Under the pieces are notes generated by a model. The model had not been told where the DNA came from and searched no databases. It saw nothing but the letters and a program-made list of their open reading frames with translations. A stretch of 12,893 nucleotides of DNA, taken from an uncultured Clostridia bacterium (GTDB taxonomy: Bacteria; Bacillota; Clostridia; Lachnospirales; CAG-274). Of the stretch, positions 6,247 to 12,893 are shown one piece after another (the first letter of the stretch is position 1; each line of letters opens with the position of its first letter). Location of the stretch: the NCBI GenBank assembly GCA_910579745.1, contig CAJTVH010000066.1, forward strand, positions 1 to 12,893. Reading direction: 5' to 3'. A program made the position numbers and the translations under genes.

Positions 6247-6584
6247 TAAGGAAACACTGCGCGAATGATAATAAAAGTAATTTTTTAAAAAAATTCTTTC
6301 GAGACTTCATACCAATACTGGTATTGTCAGAAAAAATATTTCATTCAACGCTTATTAACGCTTTCGGCGTTTAAAGAGCAAAACGCTTTTAGCTAAAACA
6401 TTGAGTAAAAATATTTTTTTATTGGATTGATGTAATTTTACAGTTTTAAAAGAAGCCTAAACTTAAAGTTTCTATTATCGTATCATTTTTAAGAAAAAAT
6501 AACACTATTATTTAAATTAAACGAGAACGCTTTCTCGTTATTTTTGAAAAATTATTTTTATTTTAAATTGTAAGTATTTCCTAA
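6247..6584 (-). mobile_element. MITE-like AT-rich element, long copy (338 bp)
   Basis: The ends are imperfect inverted repeats: TAAGGAAACACTGC at 6247 and, on the other strand from 6584, TTAGGAAATACTTAC. The arms carry AATTTTTTAAAAAAATT at 6279-6295 and GAAAAATTATTTTTATTTT at 6546-6564, both identical to blocks in the element at 8254-8401 and at nearly the same distances from the ends. A 32-base core (6474-6505, minus strand) matches 27 of 32 bases of that copy's core (8314-8345, plus strand). About 190 bases on the left side, with CAATAC/GTATTG and AACGC/GCGTT inverted repeats, are absent from the short copy. It encodes no protein and shows no certain target duplication. Confidence 0.65.
6521..6538. 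promoter_or_regulatory. candidate LacI/CcpA-type operator
   Basis: ACGAGAA and TTCTCGT flank a CGCT centre, an 18-bp near-palindrome with the central CG typical of LacI-family operators and partial resemblance to a catabolite-responsive element (three mismatches at the fixed positions). It lies inside the long miniature element, 138 bases before the GH43 start codon. It could equally be a structural hairpin of the element. Confidence 0.3.
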
Positions 6585-6594
6585 AGTTATACGT

Positions 6595-6623
6595 GATATT
6601 TTTGGGATTAGTACACTTATAAT
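6595..6623 (+). promoter_or_regulatory. possible second promoter for the GH43 gene
   Basis: A perfect TATAAT (6618-6623) lies 52 bases before the TTG start codon, outside the miniature element. The base 17 positions upstream begins GATATT, a poor -35 match, so this would be weak or activator-dependent. Confidence 0.35.
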
Positions 6624-6675
6624 CTATTCCCTGTATACGGGTAACTGTTTATTCTATTTTAAGGAGATGTTTATT

Positions 6676-8214
6676 TTGAGTACATATCGAAATCCTATTG
6701 TAAGAGGCTTTTATCCCGACCCTTCCGTTGTAAGAGTGGGCGACGATTATTATATGGTCAACTCATCTTTTCAGTATTTTCCAGCTATTCCTATTCATCA
6801 CTCAAAAGATTTGGTTCACTGGGAGTTAATAGGCCATGTTATTACGGAAAACGACTATTTGCCCTTAAACGAGACTTCAGATTCTCACGGAATATGGGCC
6901 CCCGATATTTCTTATTTTAATGGTGAGTTTTATGTATTCGCCACGATGCGCCTTAACGACCCGCCTGAAAACAACACGGGAAAACTCAGACAGACATTGT
7001 TTATGAAGTCCAAAAATCCGGAGGGACCTTACTCAAAGCCTGTCGTGCTTGACATTGACTGTATAGACCCGTCTCATTTTGTTGATGACGACGGAACGCA
7101 TTACTGTGTTACCGCTCCGGGAATTACGATTACAAAACTTACGGACGACTGTGAGGCTATCGCCGAGCCCACAACTTTGGTTTGGCCCGGAACGGGACTA
7201 AGGTGCGCCGAGGGTCCTCATATTTTGAAAAAAGACGGCTGGTATTACGCCATACTCGCTGAGGGCGGCACTGGCTTCGGTCATCAGATAAGCGTCGGAC
7301 GAGCTAAAAACGTTATGGGACCTTATGAGTCATCGCCTCATAATCCCGCTCTTAAACAAACCGATCCAGGTGCCGAGATTCAGCGTTCAGGTCACGGAGA
7401 CCTTGTGCTTACCCAGACCGGCGAGTGGTGGGTGACTTATCTCTGCGGACGAATGAACGAGGGAAGATGCACTACTCTTGGACGTGAAACAAGCCTTGAC
7501 AAAGTGACATGGACGGAAGACGGCTGGTTTATAGTGAATGAGGGAAAGGGTCCGTCAGTTGAGAACGAGGCTCCCGCGGGGCTTCCATGGACAGAATATG
7601 AGGAAAAGAACTTTGATGACTTTGACGATGATAAACTAAGTCTTGAGTGGGAGTTTGTGAGAAATCCCAGAAACGATAAAATATCTCTCACGAAAAATAA
7701 AGGTTATTTTACGATAGAAGCGGGCGAGTACGACCTTTGTGAGAGAAAATCATACAACACTCTGGTAAGACGGGAGACGGAGCTTTCTTACACATTTTCG
7801 ACCAAACTTGAGTTTGAGCCTTTCGCCTCAGGGCAGCAGGCTGGAATTACCTGTTATTATGGAATAAACAACTATATTAAATGCTGTATGACTTATGACG
7901 ACGGTTTAAAAATAAGAGTATATGAAAACCGAAACTCCGAGAAAAGCGTAATGGGAGAAGTTTCCCTTAAAGAGGGAACAAAAACGGTTTATCTCAAAGT
8001 CAGGGTTATTAAACAGACAAGAGAGTTTTTCTACAGCCTTGATAACGAGACGTGGATTCTTGTGGGGCGGGCAGAACGCTGTTATTTCCTCTGCGATGAG
8101 GGAGTAATTGTGGGAAAACACCACACGGGTACTTTTGTGGGAATTTATGCCTACAACGGCGGAAACGAGAAGACAGTTGACGCTAAATTCGATTGGGTGG
8201 ATTATAAAGCGTGA
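6676..8214 (+). CDS. GH43 beta-xylosidase / alpha-L-arabinofuranosidase
   Basis: This 512-residue glycoside hydrolase of family 43 should cleave xylose or arabinose from the ends of xylo-oligosaccharides with inversion. An N-terminal five-bladed beta-propeller (about 1-310) carries the three acidic residues: D15 in FYPDPS (base), D131 in DPSHF (pKa modulator) and E179 in EGPH (acid). A C-terminal beta-sandwich (about 325-510) is typical of the XynB-like subgroup that shapes the active site. Length is normal for that subgroup. No signal peptide is present, so it acts in the cytoplasm on imported oligosaccharides. I choose the TTG at 6676 because AAGGAG (6661-6666) lies 9 bases before it. The ATG at 6667 directly abuts that ribosome site and is too close. 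The gene stands alone, with no transporter or regulator beside it, between two related miniature elements in opposite orientation. Xylosidase versus arabinofuranosidase cannot be decided from motifs. Confidence 0.92.
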   Translation: MSTYRNPIVRGFYPDPSVVRVGDDYYMVNSSFQYFPAIPIHHSKDLVHWELIGHVITENDYLPLNETSDSHGIWAPDISYFNGEFYVFATMRLNDPPENNTGKLRQTLFMKSKNPEGPYSKPVVLDIDCIDPSHFVDDDGTHYCVTAPGITITKLTDDCEAIAEPTTLVWPGTGLRCAEGPHILKKDGWYYAILAEGGTGFGHQISVGRAKNVMGPYESSPHNPALKQTDPGAEIQRSGHGDLVLTQTGEWWVTYLCGRMNEGRCTTLGRETSLDKVTWTEDGWFIVNEGKGPSVENEAPAGLPWTEYEEKNFDDFDDDKLSLEWEFVRNPRNDKISLTKNKGYFTIEAGEYDLCERKSYNTLVRRETELSYTFSTKLEFEPFASGQQAGITCYYGINNYIKCCMTYDDGLKIRVYENRNSEKSVMGEVSLKEGTKTVYLKVRVIKQTREFFYSLDNETWILVGRAERCYFLCDEGVIVGKHHTGTFVGIYAYNGGNEKTVDAKFDWVDYKA

Positions 8215-8253
8215 CAATAAAGTGAAAATATTTTAAATTTATACAGGCTATAT

Positions 8254-8401
8254 TTAAGGAAGTACCGCACAATTCAAAAATAAAAATAATTTTTTAAAAA
8301 AATTGGAGTGTTAGTGTTATTTTTCTTGAAAAATGACACGATAACGGAAATTTTAAATTTGAAAAATTATTTTTATTTTCCTTTGTGCGGTGTTTCCTTA
8401 A
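8254..8401 (+). mobile_element. MITE-like AT-rich element, short copy (148 bp)
   Basis: The terminal inverted repeats are near-perfect: TAAGGAAGTACCGCACAA (8255-8272) and, reversed, TAAGGAAACACCGCACAA (8383-8400), 16 of 18 bases identical. The similarity continues inward as TAAAAATAATTTTT on both arms. TTAA occurs at each edge (8254-8257, 8398-8401) and may be part of the repeat or a target duplication. The core at 8314-8345 matches the long copy at 6474-6505 in reverse orientation. It begins 39 bases after the GH43 stop codon and ends 8 bases before the shared terminator. Confidence 0.75.
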
Positions 8402-8409
8402 ATTGAAAT

Positions 8410-8442
8410 AAAAGCCCCTTGCCATTTTGGCAAGGGGCTTTT
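8410..8442. terminator. bidirectional rho-independent terminator
   Basis: A 15-bp perfect stem (8410-8424 with 8428-8442) with a TTT loop has A-runs on its left arm and T-runs on its right arm, so it works on either strand. It lies between the convergent GH43 gene (plus) and groEL (minus, stop at 8474). Confidence 0.93.
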
Positions 8443-8473
8443 ATTTGATACGCTTAAATTGTGATTTATTTAA

Positions 8474-10099
8474 TTACATCATTCCCATTCCAGGAGCTCC
8501 GGCGGGCATAGCCGGTTCAGGTTCTTTTATATCAGCTACTACAGATTCTGTTGTAAGAAGTGTAGACGCCACACTTGTCGCGTTTAACAACGCGCTTTTA
8601 GTAACTTTTACAGGGTCAAGGATACCGCTGTCAATCATATCAACGTATTCTCCCGTAAGAGCGTTAAAGCCATATGAGTTTTTAGCGTTGTTTTTAACCT
8701 CGTTTACAACTACGGCGCCCTGAAGTCCGGCGTTGCTTACGATTTGGCAAAGAGGAGCCTCAAGAGCTTTACAAATAATAGCGGCTCCTGTTTTCTCATC
8801 TCCGTCAAGGCTGTCAACAACTTTTTGAACGTCGGGGATACAGTGGATATAAGCGGCTCCGCCTCCGCTTATTATTCCTTCCTCAACAGCGGCGCGGGTA
8901 GCCGCGAGCGCGTCCTCCATACGAAGTTTCTTTTCTTTAAGCTCTGTTTCGGTAGCCGCGCCAACTTTTATAACAGCGACTCCTCCTACAAGTTTAGCGA
9001 GTCTTTCCTGAAGTTTTTCTTTGTCAAAATCAGATGTTGTAACGGAAATACTTTCTTTGATTTGATTTACTCTCGCTGAAATCTCATTTTTATCTCCGGC
9101 GCCGTCCACGATTATTGTATTTTCTTTTGAGACTTTAATTGTTTTAGCGTGTCCCAAAAGGTCTACGGTAGTTTCTTTAAGGTCGTATCCAAGTTCCTCG
9201 GAGATAACGGTACCGCCTGTTAAAACGGCGATGTCCTGAAGCATTTCTTTTCTTCTGTCTCCAAAGCCGGGAGCTTTTACAGCGACGCAGGTGAATGTTC
9301 CTCTTAATTTATTTACGATAAGGGTAGTAAGCGCCTCGCCCTCTATATCCTCGGCTACAATCAAGAGTTTCTTGCCTTCCTGAACAATTTGCTCAAGAAT
9401 AGGCAAAATGTCTTGAATATTTGAGATTTTCTTATCTGTTATAAGGATATACGGGTCGTCAAGCTCAGCAACCATTTTTTCCATATCTGTTGACATATAA
9501 GCTGAGAGGTAGCCCCTGTCAAACTGCATACCTTTCACAAGCTCAAGTTCGGTATTCATTGTCTTTGACTCTTCAACGGTAATAACGCCGTCGTTTGAGA
9601 TTTTTTCCATAGCGTCGGCGATCATTTCTCCGACTTCCTCATCAGAAGCGGAAATAGCCGCTACTCTCGCTATATGATTTTTTCCGTCAACCTTTTGGCT
9701 CATACCAACGATAGCCTCGACAGCCGCCTCAGTCGCCTTATTCATGCCTTTTCTTAAAATAACGGGATTAGCGCCGGCTGTTATGTTTTTAAGCCCCTCT
9801 GTAATCATAGCCTGGGCCAAAACAGTAGCTGTAGTGGTACCGTCTCCGGCGATGTCGTTTGTCTTTGTGGCAACCTCTTTCACGAGCTGAGCGCCCATAT
9901 CCTCAAACGGATCCTCAAGCTCTATATCCTTCGCTATTGTAACGCCGTCGTTTGTAATTAAAGGTGAACCAAATTTTTTACCAAGAACAACGTTTCTGCC
10001 TTTTGGACCAAGTGTAACCTTAACGGTGTCAGCGAGTTTGTTTACGCCTGTTTCTAAAGCGGATCTCGCGTCAATGCCATATTTAATCTCTTTTGCCAT
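8474..10099 (-). CDS. groEL: chaperonin GroEL (60 kDa, Cpn60)
   Basis: This 541-residue type I chaperonin is of standard length and forms the double seven-mer ring that folds proteins with GroES in the cytoplasm using ATP. Visible signatures: N-terminal MAKEIKYG; VTLGPKGRNVVL (28-39); DGVTIAK (51-57); the nucleotide-binding GDGTTTATV with catalytic D86; the apical stretch with VAEDIEGEALTTL; and the C-terminal equatorial AAVEEGIISGGG. The tail ends in a short Gly/Met-rich sequence (PGMGMM), as usual. AGGAGGT (10109-10115) lies 9 bases upstream of the ATG. It is the second gene of the groES-groEL operon, 41 bases after groES, under the CIRCE-controlled promoter at 10510-10538. The transcript ends at the bidirectional terminator at 8410-8442. 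Nothing is missing or unusual. Confidence 0.99.
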   Translation of the reverse strand: MAKEIKYGIDARSALETGVNKLADTVKVTLGPKGRNVVLGKKFGSPLITNDGVTIAKDIELEDPFEDMGAQLVKEVATKTNDIAGDGTTTATVLAQAMITEGLKNITAGANPVILRKGMNKATEAAVEAIVGMSQKVDGKNHIARVAAISASDEEVGEMIADAMEKISNDGVITVEESKTMNTELELVKGMQFDRGYLSAYMSTDMEKMVAELDDPYILITDKKISNIQDILPILEQIVQEGKKLLIVAEDIEGEALTTLIVNKLRGTFTCVAVKAPGFGDRRKEMLQDIAVLTGGTVISEELGYDLKETTVDLLGHAKTIKVSKENTIIVDGAGDKNEISARVNQIKESISVTTSDFDKEKLQERLAKLVGGVAVIKVGAATETELKEKKLRMEDALAATRAAVEEGIISGGGAAYIHCIPDVQKVVDSLDGDEKTGAAIICKALEAPLCQIVSNAGLQGAVVVNEVKNNAKNSYGFNALTGEYVDMIDSGILDPVKVTKSALLNATSVASTLLTTESVVADIKEPEPAMPAGAPGMGMM

Positions 10100-10140
10100 T
10101 TTAATTAAACCTCCTGATTATTTTCATTCTGCTATCCTTA

Positions 10141-10425
10141 TTATTCTACTATAGCTAAAATATCGCTTTCTTTTACAATAATATATTCTTTGCCGTCAAT
10201 TTTTACCTCAGTACCGGCGTATTTTGAGTATATTACTTTATCTCCAGGCGCAACCTGCATAGGAACAACTTTTCCGTCAACCGCCGCCCCAGGACCTACA
10301 GCCACTACCTCAGCTTCCTGAGGTTTTTCTTTCGCCTGTGTAGGAAGCACGATTCCTGATTTTGTTTTTTCTTCCGCTTCTAACTGTTGAATAACCACTC
10401 TGTCGCCCAAAGGTTTAAGATTCAT
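10141..10425 (-). CDS. groES: co-chaperonin GroES (10 kDa, Cpn10)
   Basis: This 94-residue co-chaperonin is of normal length. It forms the seven-mer lid on the GroEL ring. MNLKPLGDRVVI opens the beta-barrel. The mobile loop spans about 18-36 with the GroEL-contact tripeptide IVL (25-27). A VVAVGPG strand and the final KESDILAIVE strand close the fold. GGGAGGT (10434-10440) sets the start, 8 bases away. It is the first gene of the operon. The perfect CIRCE inverted repeat lies 46 bases upstream in the leader, so expression should be repressed by HrcA and induced by heat or protein damage. groEL follows after 41 bases. The hrcA gene itself is not in this window. Confidence 0.99.
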   Translation of the reverse strand: MNLKPLGDRVVIQQLEAEEKTKSGIVLPTQAKEKPQEAEVVAVGPGAAVDGKVVPMQVAPGDKVIYSKYAGTEVKIDGKEYIIVKESDILAIVE

Positions 10426-10471
10426 TTTGCATTACCTCCCAAAGTTTTATCAAAAAATAATTTTCGTCTTG

Positions 10472-10498
10472 TTAGCACTCACTAAACAAGAGTGCTAA
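10472..10498 (-). promoter_or_regulatory. CIRCE operator (HrcA binding site)
   Basis: TTAGCACTC (10472-10480), 9 bases, GAGTGCTAA (10490-10498): a perfect copy of the consensus controlling inverted repeat of chaperone expression. It covers the start of the groES leader, just downstream of the promoter, as usual for HrcA-repressed groESL operons. Confidence 0.98.
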
Positions 10499-10509
10499 TC
10501 ACAAATAAT

Positions 10510-10538
10510 ATATTAGAATAACGGGTTTATTTATGCAA
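10510..10538 (-). promoter_or_regulatory. sigma-A promoter of groES-groEL
   Basis: On the minus strand, TTGCAT (10538-10533), 17 bases and TAATAT (10515-10510) form a good vegetative promoter. The predicted start near 10503 places the CIRCE site at the beginning of the transcript. An A-rich tract on the same strand farther upstream (10556-10628) could add UP-element-like activity. Confidence 0.75.
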
Positions 10539-10628
10539 CGCCACTAAACGTCCATTTTAAGCGATTTAATAAATATTTTTCTATATTTTCTTTTATTTTC
10601 TATATTTTTTGTTTATTTTCTTTAAATT

Positions 10629-11492
10629 TCATTTTGTTCCTATTTTCATCCGCCTCGCGTAATGGAAAAGATACTGCTGAGCGAATCCGGCGTATTCTCC
10701 GAATTTTTCCTCGGCGAAACTATGTATTTCTTTTATTTTTGTGTCTTTTTCATCAAAGTAGAAATATTCCATTACCCTTTTTACCCACACGTCTGTAGGG
10801 AACACTTCTTTTCGGTCCATTGAGAAAAGCATAACGCAGTCGGAGACTTTTTCGCCGACTCCTTTTATTTTCATAAGCTTTTGGCGAACCTCGAACGTCG
10901 GCAAGTTTTCAAGTTCTTTGAAATTGACTGTTTTCTCGGAAACATTTTTTACTCCATCCATAATATATTTTGCCCTGAATCCCGTTTTACAGCTCATTAA
11001 ATCCTCAGTAGACGCTTTTTTTAACTGCTCAAGTGTGGGAAACAAAAAATAATCGCCTGTTTTTTCACCGTATTTTTCAGAGATATTTTTAATTACTTGT
11101 TTTATCATAGGTATTCGGTTATTTTGAGAAATTATAAAAGAGATGAGACATTCCCACGGGTCTTGTTTTAAAATTCTTATACCAGGGGCGAAAGCCACAG
11201 CTTTTTTAAGAACATCGTCTTTTGAGAGTATTTCTTTTATTTCCATATAGTCTCTGTCAAGCTCAAAATATTTTATCCATATATTTTCAAAGTCATCTTT
11301 GGTACAAGGGTAAAAATCAACTTTATCGTCTTTCTGCTCAATATGGAGAACTTTTCCCCTAGCTATAATGATATATTCTTTGGAGTCAAGCTTGTTAAAA
11401 CGGAAGCATTGACCGCATTCAAGTATTTGTTCAATATCAAAGCTGTCTATATCCTCGACTGTTATTTTATCGCCGTGCTCGTAATATTTCAT
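10629..11492 (-). CDS. ogg: OGG1-like 8-oxoguanine DNA glycosylase/lyase
   Basis: This 287-residue bifunctional DNA glycosylase of the HhH-GPD superfamily is expected to remove 8-oxoguanine paired with C and nick the abasic site. The N-terminal OGG domain (about 10-110) includes ECGQCFRF (25-32). The helical domain carries ISQNNRIPMIK (121-131), equivalent to the OGG1 loop that reads the opposite base. The helix-hairpin-helix is LMKIKGVGEKVSDC (206-219), with K215 as Schiff-base lysine, and FPTDVW (231-236) has the catalytic D234. No iron-sulphur cysteine cluster follows, which separates it from MutY/Nth. The size fits clostridial OGG1-type enzymes. AAAGGAA precedes the ATG by about 7 bases. 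It faces the same way as groESL with about 200 bases between them and no visible terminator, and is divergent from the DUF6062 gene. Strict substrate preference cannot be read from sequence. Confidence 0.88.
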   Translation of the reverse strand: MKYYEHGDKITVEDIDSFDIEQILECGQCFRFNKLDSKEYIIIARGKVLHIEQKDDKVDFYPCTKDDFENIWIKYFELDRDYMEIKEILSKDDVLKKAVAFAPGIRILKQDPWECLISFIISQNNRIPMIKQVIKNISEKYGEKTGDYFLFPTLEQLKKASTEDLMSCKTGFRAKYIMDGVKNVSEKTVNFKELENLPTFEVRQKLMKIKGVGEKVSDCVMLFSMDRKEVFPTDVWVKRVMEYFYFDEKDTKIKEIHSFAEEKFGEYAGFAQQYLFHYARRMKIGTK

Positions 11493-11519
11493 TTTTTTAT
11501 TCCTTTCTTTTTAAAGGTA

Positions 11520-11528
11520 TGATATAAT
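11520..11528 (+). promoter_or_regulatory. extended -10 promoter for the DUF6062-like gene
   Basis: TG, one base and TATAAT (11520-11528) form a perfect extended -10 element. The -35 position (TTCCTT, 11500-11505) is poor, as expected for this class. The start would be near 11535, giving a leader of about 67 bases. Two CTGTTGTTT copies (11540-11548, 11577-11585) lie in that leader; their role is unknown. Confidence 0.55.
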
Positions 11529-11601
11529 TATTTATGACGCTGTTGTTTTAGAGCGTGGTTTGGGGTTTTAAGCACTCTGTTGTTTATAAGGAGGCGTTTT
11601 T

Positions 11602-12339
11602 TTGAAAGAACATATATACACAATCCCTGTAACCGACGGTTTTTTAGAGGGCGGTGAGTGCCCTTTCTGCAATATGCTAAACTCTCTTGAGGAAGAGTCT
11701 GTTGAATATATTTTAGGCCCGGCTTATATGACTGACACAATTCGCCTTGAAACCGACAAAATTGGTTTCTGTGAGGAGCACATAAAGCGAATGTATGAGA
11801 AACAAAACAGGCTGGGCGTGGCTTTAATGCTTTATACACATTTGCGGGAGATTAACTTGGGACTTAATAAGGAAATATCTTCTTTATCTTTTGACAAACC
11901 CAAAAAAAAGCTTTTTGGAAAAAGCAAGGAAACCAAGAATCCCGTTTCCTCATATCTTAATAATATAACAAATTCCTGCTTTGTTTGCAACAGAATTAAC
12001 AATACTTTTGAACGATATACGGACACTTTTTTTTATATGTGGCAAAGCAGGCCTGAAACCAAAGAAATGGTTGAGAGCTCAAAGGGATTTTGCGTTAAAC
12101 ATTTTTCAATGCTTATTGAGAAAGGCGGGGAAAAACTCACAAATGAAAGTTACAGGGATTTTTTTGAGACGGTTTCTTCAATACAGATGAAAAATTTAAA
12201 AAGACTTGAGAAAGAAATTGAATGGTTTATAAATAAATTTGATTACAGATATAAAGATGAACCGTGGAAAACTTCTAAGGACGCTCTTATAAGGGCTCTT
12301 AAAAAGATAAATTCCGCTGATACGAAAGGAACGGAATAG
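11602..12339 (+). CDS. DUF6062-like Cys/His-rich protein of unknown function
   Basis: This 245-residue protein resembles the uncharacterised DUF6062 family of Clostridia. The start is TTG at 11602, set by AAGGAGG (11588-11594) 7 bases upstream; no ATG fits. Its distinctive feature is a duplicated metal-site pattern. CPFC (C20, C23) pairs with CEEH (C57, H60), and CFVC (C126, C129) pairs with CVKH (C164, H167). Each CxxC...CxxH set could bind one zinc or iron ion, so the protein looks like two tandem modules of about 45 and 45 residues separated by a charged, lysine-rich linker (about 98-113). The C-terminal third is predicted helical and highly charged, with coiled-coil character (about 190-225). 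There is no signal peptide or membrane segment, so it is cytoplasmic. The membrane-protein gene starts at the very next base after the stop, so the two are co-translated. No function is known. Confidence 0.85.
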   Translation: MKEHIYTIPVTDGFLEGGECPFCNMLNSLEEESVEYILGPAYMTDTIRLETDKIGFCEEHIKRMYEKQNRLGVALMLYTHLREINLGLNKEISSLSFDKPKKKLFGKSKETKNPVSSYLNNITNSCFVCNRINNTFERYTDTFFYMWQSRPETKEMVESSKGFCVKHFSMLIEKGGEKLTNESYRDFFETVSSIQMKNLKRLEKEIEWFINKFDYRYKDEPWKTSKDALIRALKKINSADTKGTE

Positions 12340-12893
12340 ATGAGTGATGAATTTAAAAAAATGTCTTTTAAAAAGAAAGCGGAGCATTTATGGGAATACT
12401 ATAAGGTACAGTTTTTTTTGATTTTGTTCGCGGCGGTTATTACGGGCTGGCTTATAAACGACGTTTTTATAAACCCGCCCCCAAAGCCTTACGCCTGGGT
12501 CGCTTTTTATGATGACTATGTTAATTCTGAGGTGACGGAGCGCTTATCCTCCGCTTTTACGGAAAAGTTCGTGCCTGAGGGAGAGAATCTAGACGTTAAG
12601 TTTACGTCATATTATTCCTCTGAGGCGGATCCCACTGTCGCCGTGGATATGGACCAAAAATTCAGTATGGTTTTATACTCCAGAGAACTCGATATAATCA
12701 TTACGGGAAGAAATGAGAAGATGAATTTTGACTATTTCTCCAATTTCGCCAAGGACGGGAATATTATCCCGCTTGACCTTGTTTACACAAAAGAGGAGCT
12801 TGACGAGTTTGAAAAAAGGGGCGTACTTTTATACTGCGATGATACGGAGGGAAAGAAGAGGCCTTTCGGAATATCGGCCAAAAACACTACTTC
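12340..12893 (+). CDS. single-span membrane protein, partial (runs off the window)
   Basis: An ATG starts on the base right after the upstream TAG, with AAAGGA (12325-12330) 9 bases before it. The frame stays open for 184 codons to the window end, so the 3' end is missing. The N-terminus is basic and soluble (1-23), followed by one hydrophobic segment (about 24-43) and then a long polar region that should lie outside the membrane, beginning with a Pro-rich NPPPKP. The outer part has alternating strands and helices with DPTVAVDMDQKF, DIIITGRNEKMNF and GNIIPLDL segments. Proteins of this layout, with a short cytoplasmic head, one anchor and an extracellular domain reminiscent of solute-binding folds, are frequent in Clostridia and uncharacterised. 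Operon pairing with the DUF6062-like gene suggests a shared role, which I infer only from the zero-base spacing. Confidence 0.8.
   Translation, partial: MSDEFKKMSFKKKAEHLWEYYKVQFFLILFAAVITGWLINDVFINPPPKPYAWVAFYDDYVNSEVTERLSSAFTEKFVPEGENLDVKFTSYYSSEADPTVAVDMDQKFSMVLYSRELDIIITGRNEKMNFDYFSNFAKDGNIIPLDLVYTKEELDEFEKRGVLLYCDDTEGKKRPFGISAKNTT

Noticed and set aside
8427..9079. Open frames on the plus strand opposite groEL
   Set aside because: They are antisense shadows of a certain gene, without ribosome sites, and one starts inside the terminator stem.

Overview
The window looks like chromosomal DNA from a low-GC, probably anaerobic and spore-forming member of the Clostridia (Bacillota). Four things point there: a YerC/TrpR-type regulator directly upstream of a PcrA helicase, a YlmC/YmxH sporulation-type PRC-barrel protein, a perfect HrcA/CIRCE site on groESL, and a DUF6062-like Cys/His protein followed by a clostridial-style single-span membrane protein. 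Ribosome binding sites are strong AGGAGG-like sequences. The species cannot be named from this sequence alone.

Layout. (1) 1-1143: a small secreted Ala/Thr/Asp-rich protein of unknown function (266-1060) with its own terminator. (2) 1144-1936: about 800 bases without a credible gene, full of hairpins. It holds two copies of a three-hairpin repeat in opposite orientations whose stems differ by compensatory base pairs, and one copy lies inside a 285-bp element with terminal inverted repeats. (3) 1937-4501: a clear promoter, then yerC and pcrA. pcrA is broken: the frame shifts between helicase motifs IV and V, and the linker there is missing. (4) 4659-6128: a YlmC/YmxH-like gene and a METTL25-like SAM methyltransferase, probably one transcript. 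(5) 6129-8442: a GH43 beta-xylosidase/arabinofuranosidase gene flanked by two members of one AT-rich miniature inverted-repeat element family in opposite orientations. A near-consensus promoter abuts the first copy, and a bidirectional terminator closes the region. (6) 8474-10538 (minus strand): groES-groEL with promoter and CIRCE operator. (7) 10629-11492 (minus): an OGG1-like 8-oxoguanine DNA glycosylase. (8) 11523-12893 (plus): a zinc-site-like DUF6062 protein and a membrane protein cut by the window end.

The genes are mostly housekeeping: chaperonin, DNA repair helicase and glycosylase, sporulation and regulation. One accessory sugar-degradation gene is added. No defence system, CRISPR array, phage, tRNA or rRNA is visible. 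The most notable material is non-coding: two miniature-element families, one with covariation evidence for conserved hairpins and the other bracketing a catabolic gene. The pcrA lesion is the other point to check, because it is either a true loss in a normally essential gene or a sequence/assembly artefact.
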